Both the position numbers and the translations under genes were made by a program. Below are positions 35,550 through 45,600 of a stretch of 64,000 bases of DNA, piece by piece; position 1 is the first letter of the stretch; every line of letters begins with the position of its first letter. The notes under the pieces are model-generated. The model did no database searches. It was not told the origin of the DNA and worked only from the letters and a program-made list of their open reading frames with translations. The stretch is taken from NCBI GenBank assembly GCA_051453625.1, contig JBOZIK010000001.1, positions 69,001,209 through 69,065,208 on the forward strand. The letters are read 5' to 3'. Source of the DNA: Welwitschia mirabilis (lineage: Eukaryota; Gnetophyta; Gnetopsida; Welwitschiales).

Positions 35550-36312
35550 TATCATAACCCTAAATCCTCACAAGATCTAATAAATTATTTTAGATTTTGA
35601 CTAAATTAATTTTAATTAAAAATCTTGAGAAGATAATTTATCATCATTTTATCATTACCTAATTATTTTTTAAGCATTTCACAAAGACTTAAATTATAAG
35701 ATTATTAGTGATTACAATATTCCTTATTATTAAATTATTATTAGGCTTTGTAAAAACGTAAATATTAAGATTTATTTAAAAGAATTAATGATAAAGTAAC
35801 TTCTTCATAAAAAATTAAATTTAGCTTAAAAATATTCTACTTAAATTAATTTAATATATGAGATTACTTAATTAAGGAAATGCATCTCTCTAAGATCCAC
35901 ATTTACTCCTTAAAGCCATAGCTTATAAGAGCACTTATGGAAGTAAAGGAGGTGATGATTCCCTATTTTTAATTATAAGTAAAAATTTTATGAGGATTAT
36001 GTTTTCTGCATAAAATTTTAATTTATTTAAGTATTTATTATTTATTAAAATCTTCTTTTTCCCTATTGTTTTAGCTCTTAAAGTTTAGGAACTTTTAAAA
36101 GTAGCACTAAAAGAGCTTATTGGAGTATATCTGAGATAATACCTATTTTACCATGAGTACATTAGTATTAGATTTTTTTCCCCTATAACTTAATTTCCTT
36201 TAGTATTTATTATCTTATAAAAACCCACTTTTACCATTTTATTTTAATTCTTAAAAGGTCAAGGACTTTTAAAAGTAGTACTAAAATAACTCATTATGGT
36301 TTATTTGAGGTA
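35550..36312 (-). repeat. 5' LTR of the outer element, distal part
   Basis: This is the U5 side of the LTR, matching 18111-18890. It resumes at 52756 after element A. It holds two of the ~170-base tandem units and is cut within the unit-end motif GAGGTA|ACACC. Confidence 0.8.
36308..36312. repeat. Target-site duplication of element A, left copy
   Basis: AGGTA, repeated at 52756-52760. The uninterrupted homologues elsewhere in the LTR read GAGGTAACACC, so removing the element and one copy restores the expected sequence. Confidence 0.85.
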
Positions 36313-37252
36313 TGTTGCACTACCAAACTATATGTGTTTGGTAGGGTGTTTTGATTAGTTTTGCTAGACATTAGATAGATTTATGCTAAGTTTCAATGAT
36401 AATGAAGAGCTAATACAAATGTCATAAAAACATGTAATCTTTATTACATTTGACACAATTTGAAGTAAATTATAATACATTTTATTTAAAATAGAAATCC
36501 CATAGTTAAAGAGGCTAATGTAACATAAGAAATACTTTAGAAAAGATCATAATCCACCTATTCATTTGGAAGATTATACAGATGATGAAAGTATTAAAGC
36601 TGCAAAGGATGCTTACTAGATTAATTTAGTAGCTGATGTTGAACTCATATGATATAACATTGTCTCTTATGAAATCTAAATGAACAGTAGGATGACACTT
36701 AAAAATAATGCTTTACCAAACTTCACCAAACTTTAGCCATGTGGCTTACATATTTTTGTGTAAGTATTAGGATTGTTACCATGTCTATTAGTGTTTGCTA
36801 ATTCTAGAGTTTGTTTTACCTCCTCCAACCTTGAGTCCATTTTTATCTTCTTTGACATTGAAAATTCTTATGAGACAAGATAGAAGGGTAGGAGGTTCAT
36901 CCATTATTATTGTAAAGAGACATTTTTCTTGGTGTTGTATTGTGTATCCTTTATTAAAGTGCTACTGCTTTGTAACATGGATGTCTAGTTTGACTTAATT
37001 AAAACTCTATTTTTCTTTTTATATCTTTTATTATGTGCATCTCCCTTATGGTTTATATTGCTTTTGATTCCATGACAGTTTCATTGGTGATATAGATCAT
37101 GAAGAAAACCTTTATTAAGATTGACATTATTAGTTTAGTTGCAATTCATTTCATTTTCTAGATTAGCTTTGCATAGTTTTCATATCCTGTGCAACATATC
37201 TGATAGGATAGATTGGTCTTAGTCTAGTGAAGGCTTTTCTTGATTAATCTAG

Positions 37253-37263
37253 TTTATATAGGA
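37253..37263 (+). promoter_or_regulatory. Possible LTR TATA box of element A
   Basis: TTTATATAGGACC is kept as AATATATAGGACC at about 52425 in the 3' LTR. Position in the LTR is suitable for the U3/R border, but TA-rich motifs are common here. Confidence 0.35.
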
Positions 37264-37479
37264 CCAATCTTCATGATGGGTTAATTTGGTAATAAGATAG
37301 AAATTGGATTTAGAATAAAACTTACATCTCATTTTCATAGTGTATTTATTTTCATTATTATTATTCTACTTTATGATTACATAAGTGTTTGATTTTGAAA
37401 TTAACTTTCTTTCTTCTCACCTATGCCTTCGACAGAATTATGACATTTGGATCACTCCCATCTATATTAATGTGTTGTG

Positions 37480-37485
<6 letters not shown>

Positions 37486-37518
<33 letters not shown>
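37486..37518. repeat. (TA)n microsatellite in 5' LTR of element A
   Basis: Uninterrupted TA tract; the 3' LTR has a corresponding interrupted tract at 52676-52707, so it predates the insertion. Confidence 0.9.
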
Positions 37519-37525
<7 letters not shown>

Positions 37526-37570
37526 TTATTAAAGAATGTAATGTTTACATAAATATGCATCGCAACATCT

Positions 37571-37588
37571 TGGCATCACTACCAAGGA
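37571..37588 (+). promoter_or_regulatory. Primer binding site of element A
   Basis: TGGCATCACTACCAAGGA, three bases after the LTR end. Compared with the Athila/Tat-type site TGGCGCCGTTGCCGGGGA, every difference is a transition and all the CpG dinucleotides are lost. It would have annealed a host tRNA to start minus-strand DNA. Confidence 0.8.
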
Positions 37589-37730
37589 AGGACGCTTGGA
37601 GTTTAAGGATTATCATTTCTTAGGTAAGTGCTTTGGATTTCAGTTCTGGTATTTATCTGTAGTAATGTTGTATTATTATAATAGAAATAAAAGTTTTTAT
37701 TTTTACACTTTTCATTGTGCATTTTCCTTA

Positions 37731-37742
37731 TCATCTAGATGA
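37731..37742. repeat. TCATCTAGATGA palindrome
   Basis: Perfect 12-base palindrome in the element A leader, one of a set found in several elements here (26607, 27703, 43891 and decayed forms). Confidence 0.6.
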
Positions 37743-37839
37743 CCTATGATGATAATGAACTATGAAACTTAGGGTTTTCATTTTTTTAAAAACTAGGATT
37801 TTTTGTTTTATTATCCCATCTATTGTTCAGATGACTTAG

Positions 37840-38720
37840 GGGATGATCATACTTATATGGTTACTTTTCTCATCACTTTAAAAAGAAAAGAAAAATTATG
37901 GTTAAGGACTATTCCATATAAAAGATTAAACATATGAAACCAAATTCAAGAAGCATTTATAAAGAGATTTATGAGTGAAACAACAATAAGAAAATGGAAA
38001 AAAAGGCAATAAATTTTCAACAATAATCTAATGAAAATTATGCCTTCTCTTATGAATGATTGTTTATTATGCATTCAATGAGGAAGAATTAGTAGATTAT
38101 TTCTATAGTAGACTTAATAGCCAAACCAACAACTTGTAGATTTTTCATGTAGAGAAAATTTGATGGATATTATATTATAAAATACATTGAGATTATTAGA
38201 AGAACTAGAAGTAAGTCAAACATGACCTAAATCAACACTAAAGAAAATCATACTATAGGACAAATTATTAAAAATATTAAAGCATTAAAATAAGAAAAGG
38301 ATGAAGTAAAAATAGAAAAATAACCAATAAATATCATTAAGGATTTTACAATAACACTAGAAAAGTACACTAAAATGATTTTAGATGTAAAAGTGACAAC
38401 TAAAAAGAGTGTGATTCTAACTTGTGATTTATGTGAAGACAACTATCATGTAATAAAAGAATGTCCTTTATTACCTACTTACAAAGAAAAAATTTATGAA
38501 GAAGTACATGCATCCAAAAAAAGTCTTCAAACTTTAGAATCCAAAATTAAAATAAAAATAAAAATCAATTTCAACCTAGGATAAATCGACAATCAACTTT
38601 TCAATCCTTTGAAAACAAATTTAAAAACTTTCAAGTAAACCATCCAAATTTTCAAACACTTAGAACTAGATTTAAGAATGCTAACTTTCAAATAAATAAC
38701 TTAAATTGTAATTTTCCTTC
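37840..38720 (+). pseudogene. gag relic of element A, first copy
   Basis: The capsid core reads KLWLRTIPYKRLNI-stop-NQIQEAFIKRFM (37893-37975), matching LKGKAKxWLxxLPxxSIxTWxxLxxxFLxKFF of the retrotransposon gag domain. An FYSRLNSQTNN segment (about 38100) fits the C-terminal capsid. A knuckle-like CDLCEDNYHVIKEC (38420-38461) has its Cys, and the His position is kept. A 70-codon open stretch (38375-38584) covers the knuckle. A second, fuller gag lies 1.7 kb downstream. Confidence 0.75.
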
Positions 38721-39200
38721 TTGTGAATTGTAATTTTTACTTCTCATAATTTCCCTTTCTTTACTTTTAAGTGCAATTTTAATTTGAAGTATTTATATTT
38801 CAATTTAGTAATTTATTAGATCTACCCCTCCCACTTCATCTGATCTTGGTGATTACCACATTGACTATTATTTTTCAATAAACTTGACTTATACTTTGTT
38901 CTTTATGTGATCTAAGTGATTGCCACATTAATTTGGTATATCCTACTTCTTGCACCTTTGAGTCATCCTAGATATTAATGATACTTACATGTAAAGAAGT
39001 TTCTTTAACATAATTTGATCTTATAGGATAATGGTAAATAGTAGTGAAGGCAAATACACTCATAAAAGATGTTTACTTGATAAGGTAATTAAATAAGGTT
39101 TGGCAAACTTTAATTCAAGTACTTAAGGTGAGAAAGAAAAATTTATTTTTTTAATTGAGTAAGATGATTATTCTACATTTACTATTTCTTTTTCACATAG
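38721..39200. other. Leader-like sequence between the two gag copies
   Basis: C/T-rich noncoding sequence with a short repeat (TGATCTTGGTGATTACCACATT at about 38840, TGATCTAAGTGATTGCCACATT at about 38908). It resembles the leader expected upstream of gag, suggesting that the second gag carries its own leader. Confidence 0.5.
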
Positions 39201-39210
39201 TTCAAAATCT

Positions 39211-40530
39211 TTGATAATTTCTAAAAATCAACCAGGTTTTACTAAAAATATTGCCTCTTCTCTTTTACTTAATCATCCTAATACTTTTACTTTTATGGCA
39301 TCTAACAAATCTTTACTTAAAATATTAGGATCCTCTAGTTCAAATATCACTTTAAAGGATATGTTAACTAATAAAAAGAGAGAACTTCAAAGCTCATTTG
39401 ACCCATCCCCCATAGATGATGTAGAGTTATAGAACTTGAATGCCTATTCTACCTTTTTTAGAGAATCTAATGAAGACCCATTTTAATACATAGCTAAGAT
39501 TAAACGATTCATTATTACTTCAAAAAATGTGAAAAATAAAAATTCAGATAGAACCTACATGATAATATTTTCATTTACTTTAAAAGGAAAAGCAAAAAAA
39601 TGGCTTAAAACCATTCCACAAAAAAGTATTAAGTCATGGAACCAAGTACAAGAAGTCTTTATCAAATGATTTATGAATGAGATAGTTATGAGGATAAGAA
39701 AAAAGAGGTAACCAATTTCCAAAAATACCCTCATGAAGATTACTCCTAAAGATATGAAAGAATTTTTATAGCTATGTTGTTAAACCTAGTGAATTAGTTT
39801 GTAAAAGAATAAATTATTGATCACTTCTATAGTGGATTGAATATTCAAATAAAATAAATGGTAGATTTTTCATGTGGTAGAAATTTACTCAATTTAAACT
39901 TAGACAATGCTTGGAAGCTATTAGAAAACCTTGTAGAAAGAAGTCAAAATTTGCCAAAAACTACATGTAAAGACACTAGAACTGTAGATGAATTAATTAG
40001 AGATTCGAAAAAAGTACAACATGAGGAGGAATAACCAGGGGTAACACCCCACTTAGTGATCTTACTAGTACATTCTAGAGTTACACAAAAACTTTAACTA
40101 ATGTAAAATTGCTAAATCAACTTAACCATTGTGAAATATGTGATGAAAGCTCTCACTCTACTAAGGAATGTCTAGCTTTATCAACTTATAAATAGATCAT
40201 ATTCAATGAAGTTTATGCATTGAATAAAAGGCCAAATAATTTTGGAGAACCTTTAAAATCTTTCAAACCTTCATTTGATAACAAATACAGAAGCCATAAC
40301 TCTCAGCCTAATTTTTCCAACTACAACAGAAATAACCCTTGTACAGAAATGGTGAAAGAACTCAAAAGACACAAGATACCATCAATGAAATTTTAGAAAA
40401 TTAGAATACAAAATTAAAAAATTTGATTGGACTCCCTTAAAAAAACATGCTAAAAAATCAAAGGCAACAGGAATTACTTACTAACCAAACTATTCCAAAT
40501 GCAAATGATGTAAGAAAAGATTGAAAAGTA
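39211..40530 (+). pseudogene. gag relic of element A, second copy
   Basis: A 74-codon open start (39211-39432) precedes RESNEDPF (39461). The capsid core FSFTLKGKAKKWLKTIPQKSIKSWNQVQEVFIK is spread over 39568-39668 and is an excellent match to the retrotransposon gag domain. Next come FYSGLNIQIK-stop-MVDFSCG (39820-39880), the knuckle CEICDESSHSTKEC (40129-40170), and the tail LEN-stop-NTKLKNLIGLP (about 40390-40440). Few stops fall within the core. Protease follows in the same orientation. Confidence 0.85.
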
Positions 40531-40689
40531 GTTACATGAAGTGGACATCATACTACTTTCCATGACGAACCCTCAACTTCTTTCCACAAAGAGAAGAAAG
40601 TACATAAAGAATATTATGTTTAAATTCTTAATTAACTAAACCTTTCTTCAACTCTCATCTCTAAATTTAATAATAACAACCAACATCTA

Positions 40690-41580
40690 AAGGAGAATAC
40701 TACTTCATAAATGGATAGATTAGACACTAATCCAACTCATAATGAATATTTGAAAGTAATTATGAATGATGTTACTATTAACTTATACTTTTGGAAGATT
40801 CTTCAAGATAATCTCAAGTACAAAAAAAATTGGAAGGACTTAGTAAGAAGAAAACAAAAGAGTATAATTTCAAGTATTCATTACAAAATCCCTTTCCAAC
40901 TTGGTTTCTCAAAAATGTCCTAAGTTCGAGGATCCAGAGGTAACTACTATTGGTGAAATTTTGGAAGGAAATAAGAAAATAATAAAAGTATTAATAGATA
41001 TATGGACAAGTGAAAATAGTATGCCTTTGCACATTTGTAAAAAGTTTGATTTAAAATAGAGGATTGAACCTACTATAATAGTATTGGAATTGGCTGATGC
41101 AATAATTAAGAAAGAAATAAGTATAAATAGAGACTTAGTAATTAAAATTAAGAAAGCTTTCTACCATAGAGATGTGATCATCATTGAGGTTAAACATAAT
41201 GGAGGATATCCTCTACTTTTAGGAAGATCCTTTTATGCAATAGCCTATTGTGTCATTGATACTCGAATAGGGATGATGGAATGTCATATAGATAATAAAA
41301 AGTTTAGTATAAGAGGATTTGATGTTGCCAAAAAAGACATAGAAGATGAATTAAACATAAAAGAAAAATTTAGGTTGTCCATGTTAGTACAACATCATCC
41401 TTTAGAAGAAAGACTACTCTCATTACATGACTCAATCTTGTTCAATGATGACAAGGAATTGTTTACTATTATTAAATATCTAAAATTCTCTAATCCTTGT
41501 AATATTAATCAAGACTTTTTAAACCACTCTTTTAATGATGATTTTCATGAGGACTTTGAACCCATACTTAATCGTAATAT
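40690..41580 (+). pseudogene. Protease region of element A
   Basis: The gag-protease linker (40711-40923) includes NEYLKVIMNDVTI and a CPKFEDP-like segment that crosses 40920 in a shifted frame. The active-site region KVLIDIWTSENSMPLHICKKFDL (about 40986-41055) keeps the Asp of LID but has lost D-x-G. ELADAIIK (41084 on), then VIKIKKAF..VIIIEVKHNGGYPLLLGRSFYAIAYCVIDTRIG (about 41135-41270), matches the LLGRPFLATxxALIDVxxG end of Athila/Tat protease. The frame is open from 41084 into the gap at 41581, unusually long for this window. Confidence 0.8.
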
Positions 41581-42144
41581 NNNNNNNNNNNNNNNNNNNN
41601 NNNNNNNNNNNNNNNNNNNNNNNNNNNNNNNNNNNNNNNNNNNNNNNNNNNNNNNNNNNNNNNNNNNNNNNNNNNNNNNNNNNNNNNNNNNNNNNNNNNN
41701 NNNNNNNNNNNNNNNNNNNNNNNNNNNNNNNNNNNNNNNNNNNNNNNNNNNNNNNNNNNNNNNNNNNNNNNNNNNNNNNNNNNNNNNNNNNNNNNNNNNN
41801 NNNNNNNNNNNNNNNNNNNNNNNNNNNNNNNNNNNNNNNNNNNNNNNNNNNNNNNNNNNNNNNNNNNNNNNNNNNNNNNNNNNNNNNNNNNNNNNNNNNN
41901 NNNNNNNNNNNNNNNNNNNNNNNNNNNNNNNNNNNNNNNNNNNNNNNNNNNNNNNNNNNNNNNNNNNNNNNNNNNNNNNNNNNNNNNNNNNNNNNNNNNN
42001 NNNNNNNNNNNNNNNNNNNNNNNNNNNNNNNNNNNNNNNNNNNNNNNNNNNNNNNNNNNNNNNNNNNNNNNNNNNNNNNNNNNNNNNNNNNNNNNNNNNN
42101 NNNNNNNNNNNNNNNNNNNNNNNNNNNNNNNNNNNNNNNNNNNN
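41581..42144. other. Assembly gap, 564 N
   Basis: Lies between protease and the fold-back. The missing first half of RT and the outer end of the left inverted arm may be partly here, but 564 bases would not hold both. Confidence 0.99.
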
Positions 42145-42962
42145 AGATGGAATACAATGCAATGGAATGAATTTAATTCTAATGCAATGAATTAATAAAA
42201 CTTCTAATCTAATATCACTTAGATTAGTCCATATAATCTATTTTAATTACAAATTCATGTCACTTAAATTGCAATTAAAATAAGCTATAAAAATAAAAAT
42301 AAAACATTTTAAAAGAATTCAATTTAATCAATACATTTATTAATGAAATTGAATTACATCCACTTATAATGATAACTCCTTAATAGAAGATTCACTGCAT
42401 AACATCAAGGTGGTCCTTCTCATAAGTAGAATGGATTTCCTTACCTTTAATAATCTCCAATCATTACAATAATGTAGATGACAAAAGATGATTTGAATAG
42501 GGTCTAAAAGGGTCTATCTATAGGTTTGGATAGGCCGATAAAGGTGTGAAACAACGAGGTACAAGTTAAATCCACTCTTTCATAATAATTTAATTAAGTT
42601 TACAAATCATTATAACCATCATCCATCGTGTTGTCCCCACGACATAGAGGATGACATCCCATTTGCTAATTAATGCTTAGCTTATGTCAAAAATGCTAAT
42701 TGCTATTCTAATTATCATCCCCATACATAGAGGATGACCATAATTTATTAACTGTCATCTACTCTGTCATCCCAAAAACATGAAGGACAAATAATATATC
42801 TTTATCATATTGCTTTAATTCATCATTATCTAAAAATTGCTTCTTATTTGAGAAATTAATGCATCTTTTAACCTGTATGGAAGCTTTGTATAATTTCCAT
42901 AAATCCCTGGAAAAACCTGTCAATAGGACATGAAAATATACTCCACAAGTGTATTAAAGAAG
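42145..42962 (+). repeat. Left arm of the fold-back
   Basis: Reverse complement of 43718-44476. Contains several CATCC...GGATGA blocks (42610-42780). Its outer end is lost in the gap. Confidence 0.8.
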
Positions 42963-43717
42963 TTATGTTAGCATCACAATAGTACTTTATGATGTCTTAC
43001 ATTGAATCATGAATTCCTATATCAAGTAGCTTTATAACCTTTACTAAGAAGTTTTGCTAAGTTTGAATTTTGGATAAATAGTTAATCTTCCTCATGTTCT
43101 ATCTTATCCATTTTTCTTTTTGTCTTATCTTACTTTGTTGGTTTGTCTTTTCAAAGTCATTTTTCTTACGTTTCCCAAAATAATTCTTATACTTTGTCAT
43201 TTTCTAGTATACTTGTTAATTTTTCATCACTTGATTATTATGCATAAAATCTGATTGACCTCTACCTTGACCATTATTTAACATGATACTATTGATGCTC
43301 TTCTTTTCTTAATAATCTTTCTTTTTAATAACCTCTCCTATCACTTAACCTTGCAATCATAAGCTCTTACCCTTGTTTACCTTCTGTTCATGGCTTATGT
43401 AACTCGAGATGGCTTGCTCATTTAGTTGAGTGGATAGATGCATATATTACATGATTTGTGAATCAAAATTTTTCACCTGCCTTTACTTGACATACATATG
43501 CATGATAATGTTGAATTAATACTTGATAATATGCATTAACTTTACTTATGTATTTTAATAGATTTGATGTATTTTTCATGTTGTACTTTTAATTTTGATA
43601 ATATACATGTTTTGAGTTTCTTTTTATTAGTTGGCTAATATTATCCACTTACTTTGTCAAGAACTAATAAATGCTAAGTGAGAGACTATGTTGCAAAGCC
43701 AAATTGATCTATTTAAT
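42963..43717. other. Spacer of the fold-back
   Basis: No inverted symmetry. A - strand frame across 43060-43450 has a basic, Gln/Lys/Asn-rich composition (for example NNGQGRGQSDF) that could be a piece of a retroelement gag, but I found no firm motif. Confidence 0.5.
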
Positions 43718-44476
43718 ACACTTATGAAATATATTTTTAGGTCTTATGAATAGGTTTTTTGGGGATTTAATAAAATTATACAAAGCTTCCATACAGGTTA
43801 TAAAATGCAACAATTTCTAATAAAAGAAGCTATTTTTTCATGATGATGGACTAAAACACAATGATTAAAATAAAGTTATTATCCTGTTTGTCATCGAGAT
43901 GACCATCATGAGGATAACACATAGCATTATAGTCAGTATAATCAACACATGTAGAGCACTAGTTAGTAGATGGAGTGATTGTCCTTTATGTCATGGGGAT
44001 GATAGGATAATAGTTAAAATAATTTATAAAGTTAATTAAATTGTTATGAAAGAATGTATTTAAGTCATATTTCTTCATTTTACACTACTTAGAAACCTTT
44101 AAATAGACCATTTTAGAACCTATTACATATCATCTTTTATATTTACATTCTTATGATGATTGGAAATTGTTGGAGCAAGGAAATCTATCCTACATATAAG
44201 AAGGACTACCTTGATGTTAGGTAGTGAATCTTCCATTAAGGAGTTGTTATTGTAAAATATTAATTGGATTGAAATTATTTTCAAATGCTTTATTGTTTTT
44301 CATTATAGCTTATCTTAATTGTAATTTAAGTAAAATGAATTTCTAATTAAAATAGATTAAAGAATCAATTTAGTAATAATAGATTGGAATTAGTTAATTC
44401 ATTACATCAGAATTACATTCATTCTACATTACATTACATTTTATTTCATTGCATTGCATTACATTTCATCTTCATC
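43718..44476 (-). repeat. Right arm of the fold-back
   Basis: Reverse complement of the left arm. Contains palindromes TCATCGAGATGA (43891-43902) and TCATGGGGATGA (43991-44002). The outer end is rich in CATTACATT/CATTGCATT. Confidence 0.8.
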
Positions 44477-44479
44477 CTT

Positions 44480-44710
44480 GTATTGTTTTATTCTAATTTC
44501 TATAAAGTAAAATCTAAAAACATATTATTATTTTTTTATGAAAGTAATTTTCAAAATTTTATTTTAGAAGTCTTCTCTAAGTGTAAACATTTGGGTTTAT
44601 ACCACTATATAAATGTGTATTGTATGTAATTAGATTGTTAGCTTTTTATATGTTGTAAGTTAAATTCAATCTTTATGATATTGGAATTAGAAGTAAAAAT
44701 ATACATTACA
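44480..44710. other. Element A segment between fold-back and RT remnant
   Basis: No RT motif can be read, although the palm-domain start should lie here. The RT N-terminal half is therefore deleted or replaced. Confidence 0.5.
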
Positions 44711-45085
44711 ATAATGGAAAATTTTTTCTAATATATTAAAGTATTTAATTGAAATTTTTATGGATGACTTCTCAATTTATGATGAAAACTTTGAACAAAT
44801 CTTAGAAAAGTTAGAGAAAGTCTTTGATGGATGCATTAAGAGTGGACTACATTTGAGTTAGAAAGAGTTTCTTTTTAGTTGATAATGAAATTATTTTAGC
44901 TCATCACATTTCTAGTAAAAGAATTAGGATGAACCCTAAAAAAGTAAGGATCATTAAAAACCAATGTAAAACAAGTTTAATACTTCCTTGATTATTGTGA
45001 TTTTTCTCATTGTTTTATTTTAGATCATGCTAAAATTTGTGAATCCTTTTACTCATTGCTTGAAAAAAAAGCTAAATTTAAAATG
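44711..45085 (+). pseudogene. Reverse transcriptase C-terminal relic of element A
   Basis: Begins KIFSNILKYLIEIFMDDFSIYDE (about 44717-44790). FMDD with both Asp is the polymerase box and is intact. FEQILEKLEKVFDGCIKSGLHLS follows (44793-44860), then AHHISSKRIRMNPKKVRII (about 44898-44953). These match the LGHxxSKxGIEVDxAK connection. Everything upstream of the polymerase box is absent. Confidence 0.8.
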
Positions 45086-45089
45086 GAAT

Positions 45090-45600
45090 AAATCTTATTA
45101 GCTTATTTTTAAAACACTTAAAGATAAAATATCTTTCACACCTGTTGTAGTAAGAATCAATTGGAATAAAAATTTTAATTTAATGTGTGATGCTAATAAT
45201 ATTGCTATGGGTGAATTTACTGGATAGAAATATGAAAATGATTTTTAAGTTATATCTTATCATATAAAAAATTTATCTAAATCTTAAATAAATTACAATA
45301 CTACTAAAAACGAAATGTTAGCAATAAGCTTTTACCTTTATAAACTTAGACACTATCTTTTAGGCTTTTATATGAATGTTTATACTGATCATGTAGCTAT
45401 CAGATACCTCATGAATAAGAAAAATTTAAGTGTTAGACTCATTAGATGGATCCTTCTCATGCACAAATTTAATATTATGATCATTAATAAAGTGGAGAAG
45501 AATAATAGTGTAATAGATAATTTGTTATGTCTTTCTTCTTCTCTTAATAATCTTATGATTGATGATTCTTTGCTTGATGAATAAATTTTTGTCATATCTT
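45090..45600 (+). pseudogene. RNase H relic of element A
   Basis: TLKDKISFTPVVV (45117 on), then FNLMCDANNIAMGEFTG (45175-45228; family FxLMCDASDYAVGAVLG, with CDA kept). The best-kept part is a 90-codon open stretch (45315-45584) reading MLAISFYLYKLRHYLLGF, then VYTDHVAIRYLMNKK, then LIRWILLMHKFNI. This wording is typical of Athila/Tat RNase H. The DNNLLCL segment stands where the family has ADHLSRL. An opposite-strand frame at 45389-45595 is a shadow. Confidence 0.85.

Larger units (their letters stand above)
36313..37567 (+). repeat. 5' LTR of element A
   Basis: Matches 51479-52755 end to end. Shared blocks include GACATTAGATAGATTTATG, AATGAAGAGCTAA, AAAAACATGTAATCTT, CACCAAACT-TAGCCATGTG, TAGGACCAAT and a late (TA)n tract (37486-37518). 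The first 12 bases of the two copies (TGTTGCACTACC and TGTTATGTTACC) differ only by transitions. Confidence 0.9.
42145..44476. mobile_element. Fold-back structure with ~0.75-0.8 kb inverted arms inside element A
   Basis: The left arm 42145-42962 and right arm 43718-44476 are reverse complements along their length, around a 755-base spacer. Matching landmarks: AAGCTTCCATACAGGTT (right) against AACCTGTATGGAAGCTT (left, 42871); CACCTTGATGTTATGCAGTGAATCTTC against CTACCTTGATGTTAGGTAGTGAATCTTCC (44210); and ATGCAATG-rich outer ends. The left outer end runs into the gap. It may be a fold-back DNA transposon or two opposed repeats around a capture. No terminal duplication could be tested because of the gap. 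It interrupts pol between protease and RT. Confidence 0.8.

Noticed and set aside
42963-43717. Possible copia gag on the - strand in the fold-back spacer
   Set aside because: Basic Gln/Lys-rich composition only; no knuckle or capsid motif could be fixed.
44384-44629. An 81-codon frame
   Set aside because: It straddles the right arm of the fold-back and its flank and has no motif.
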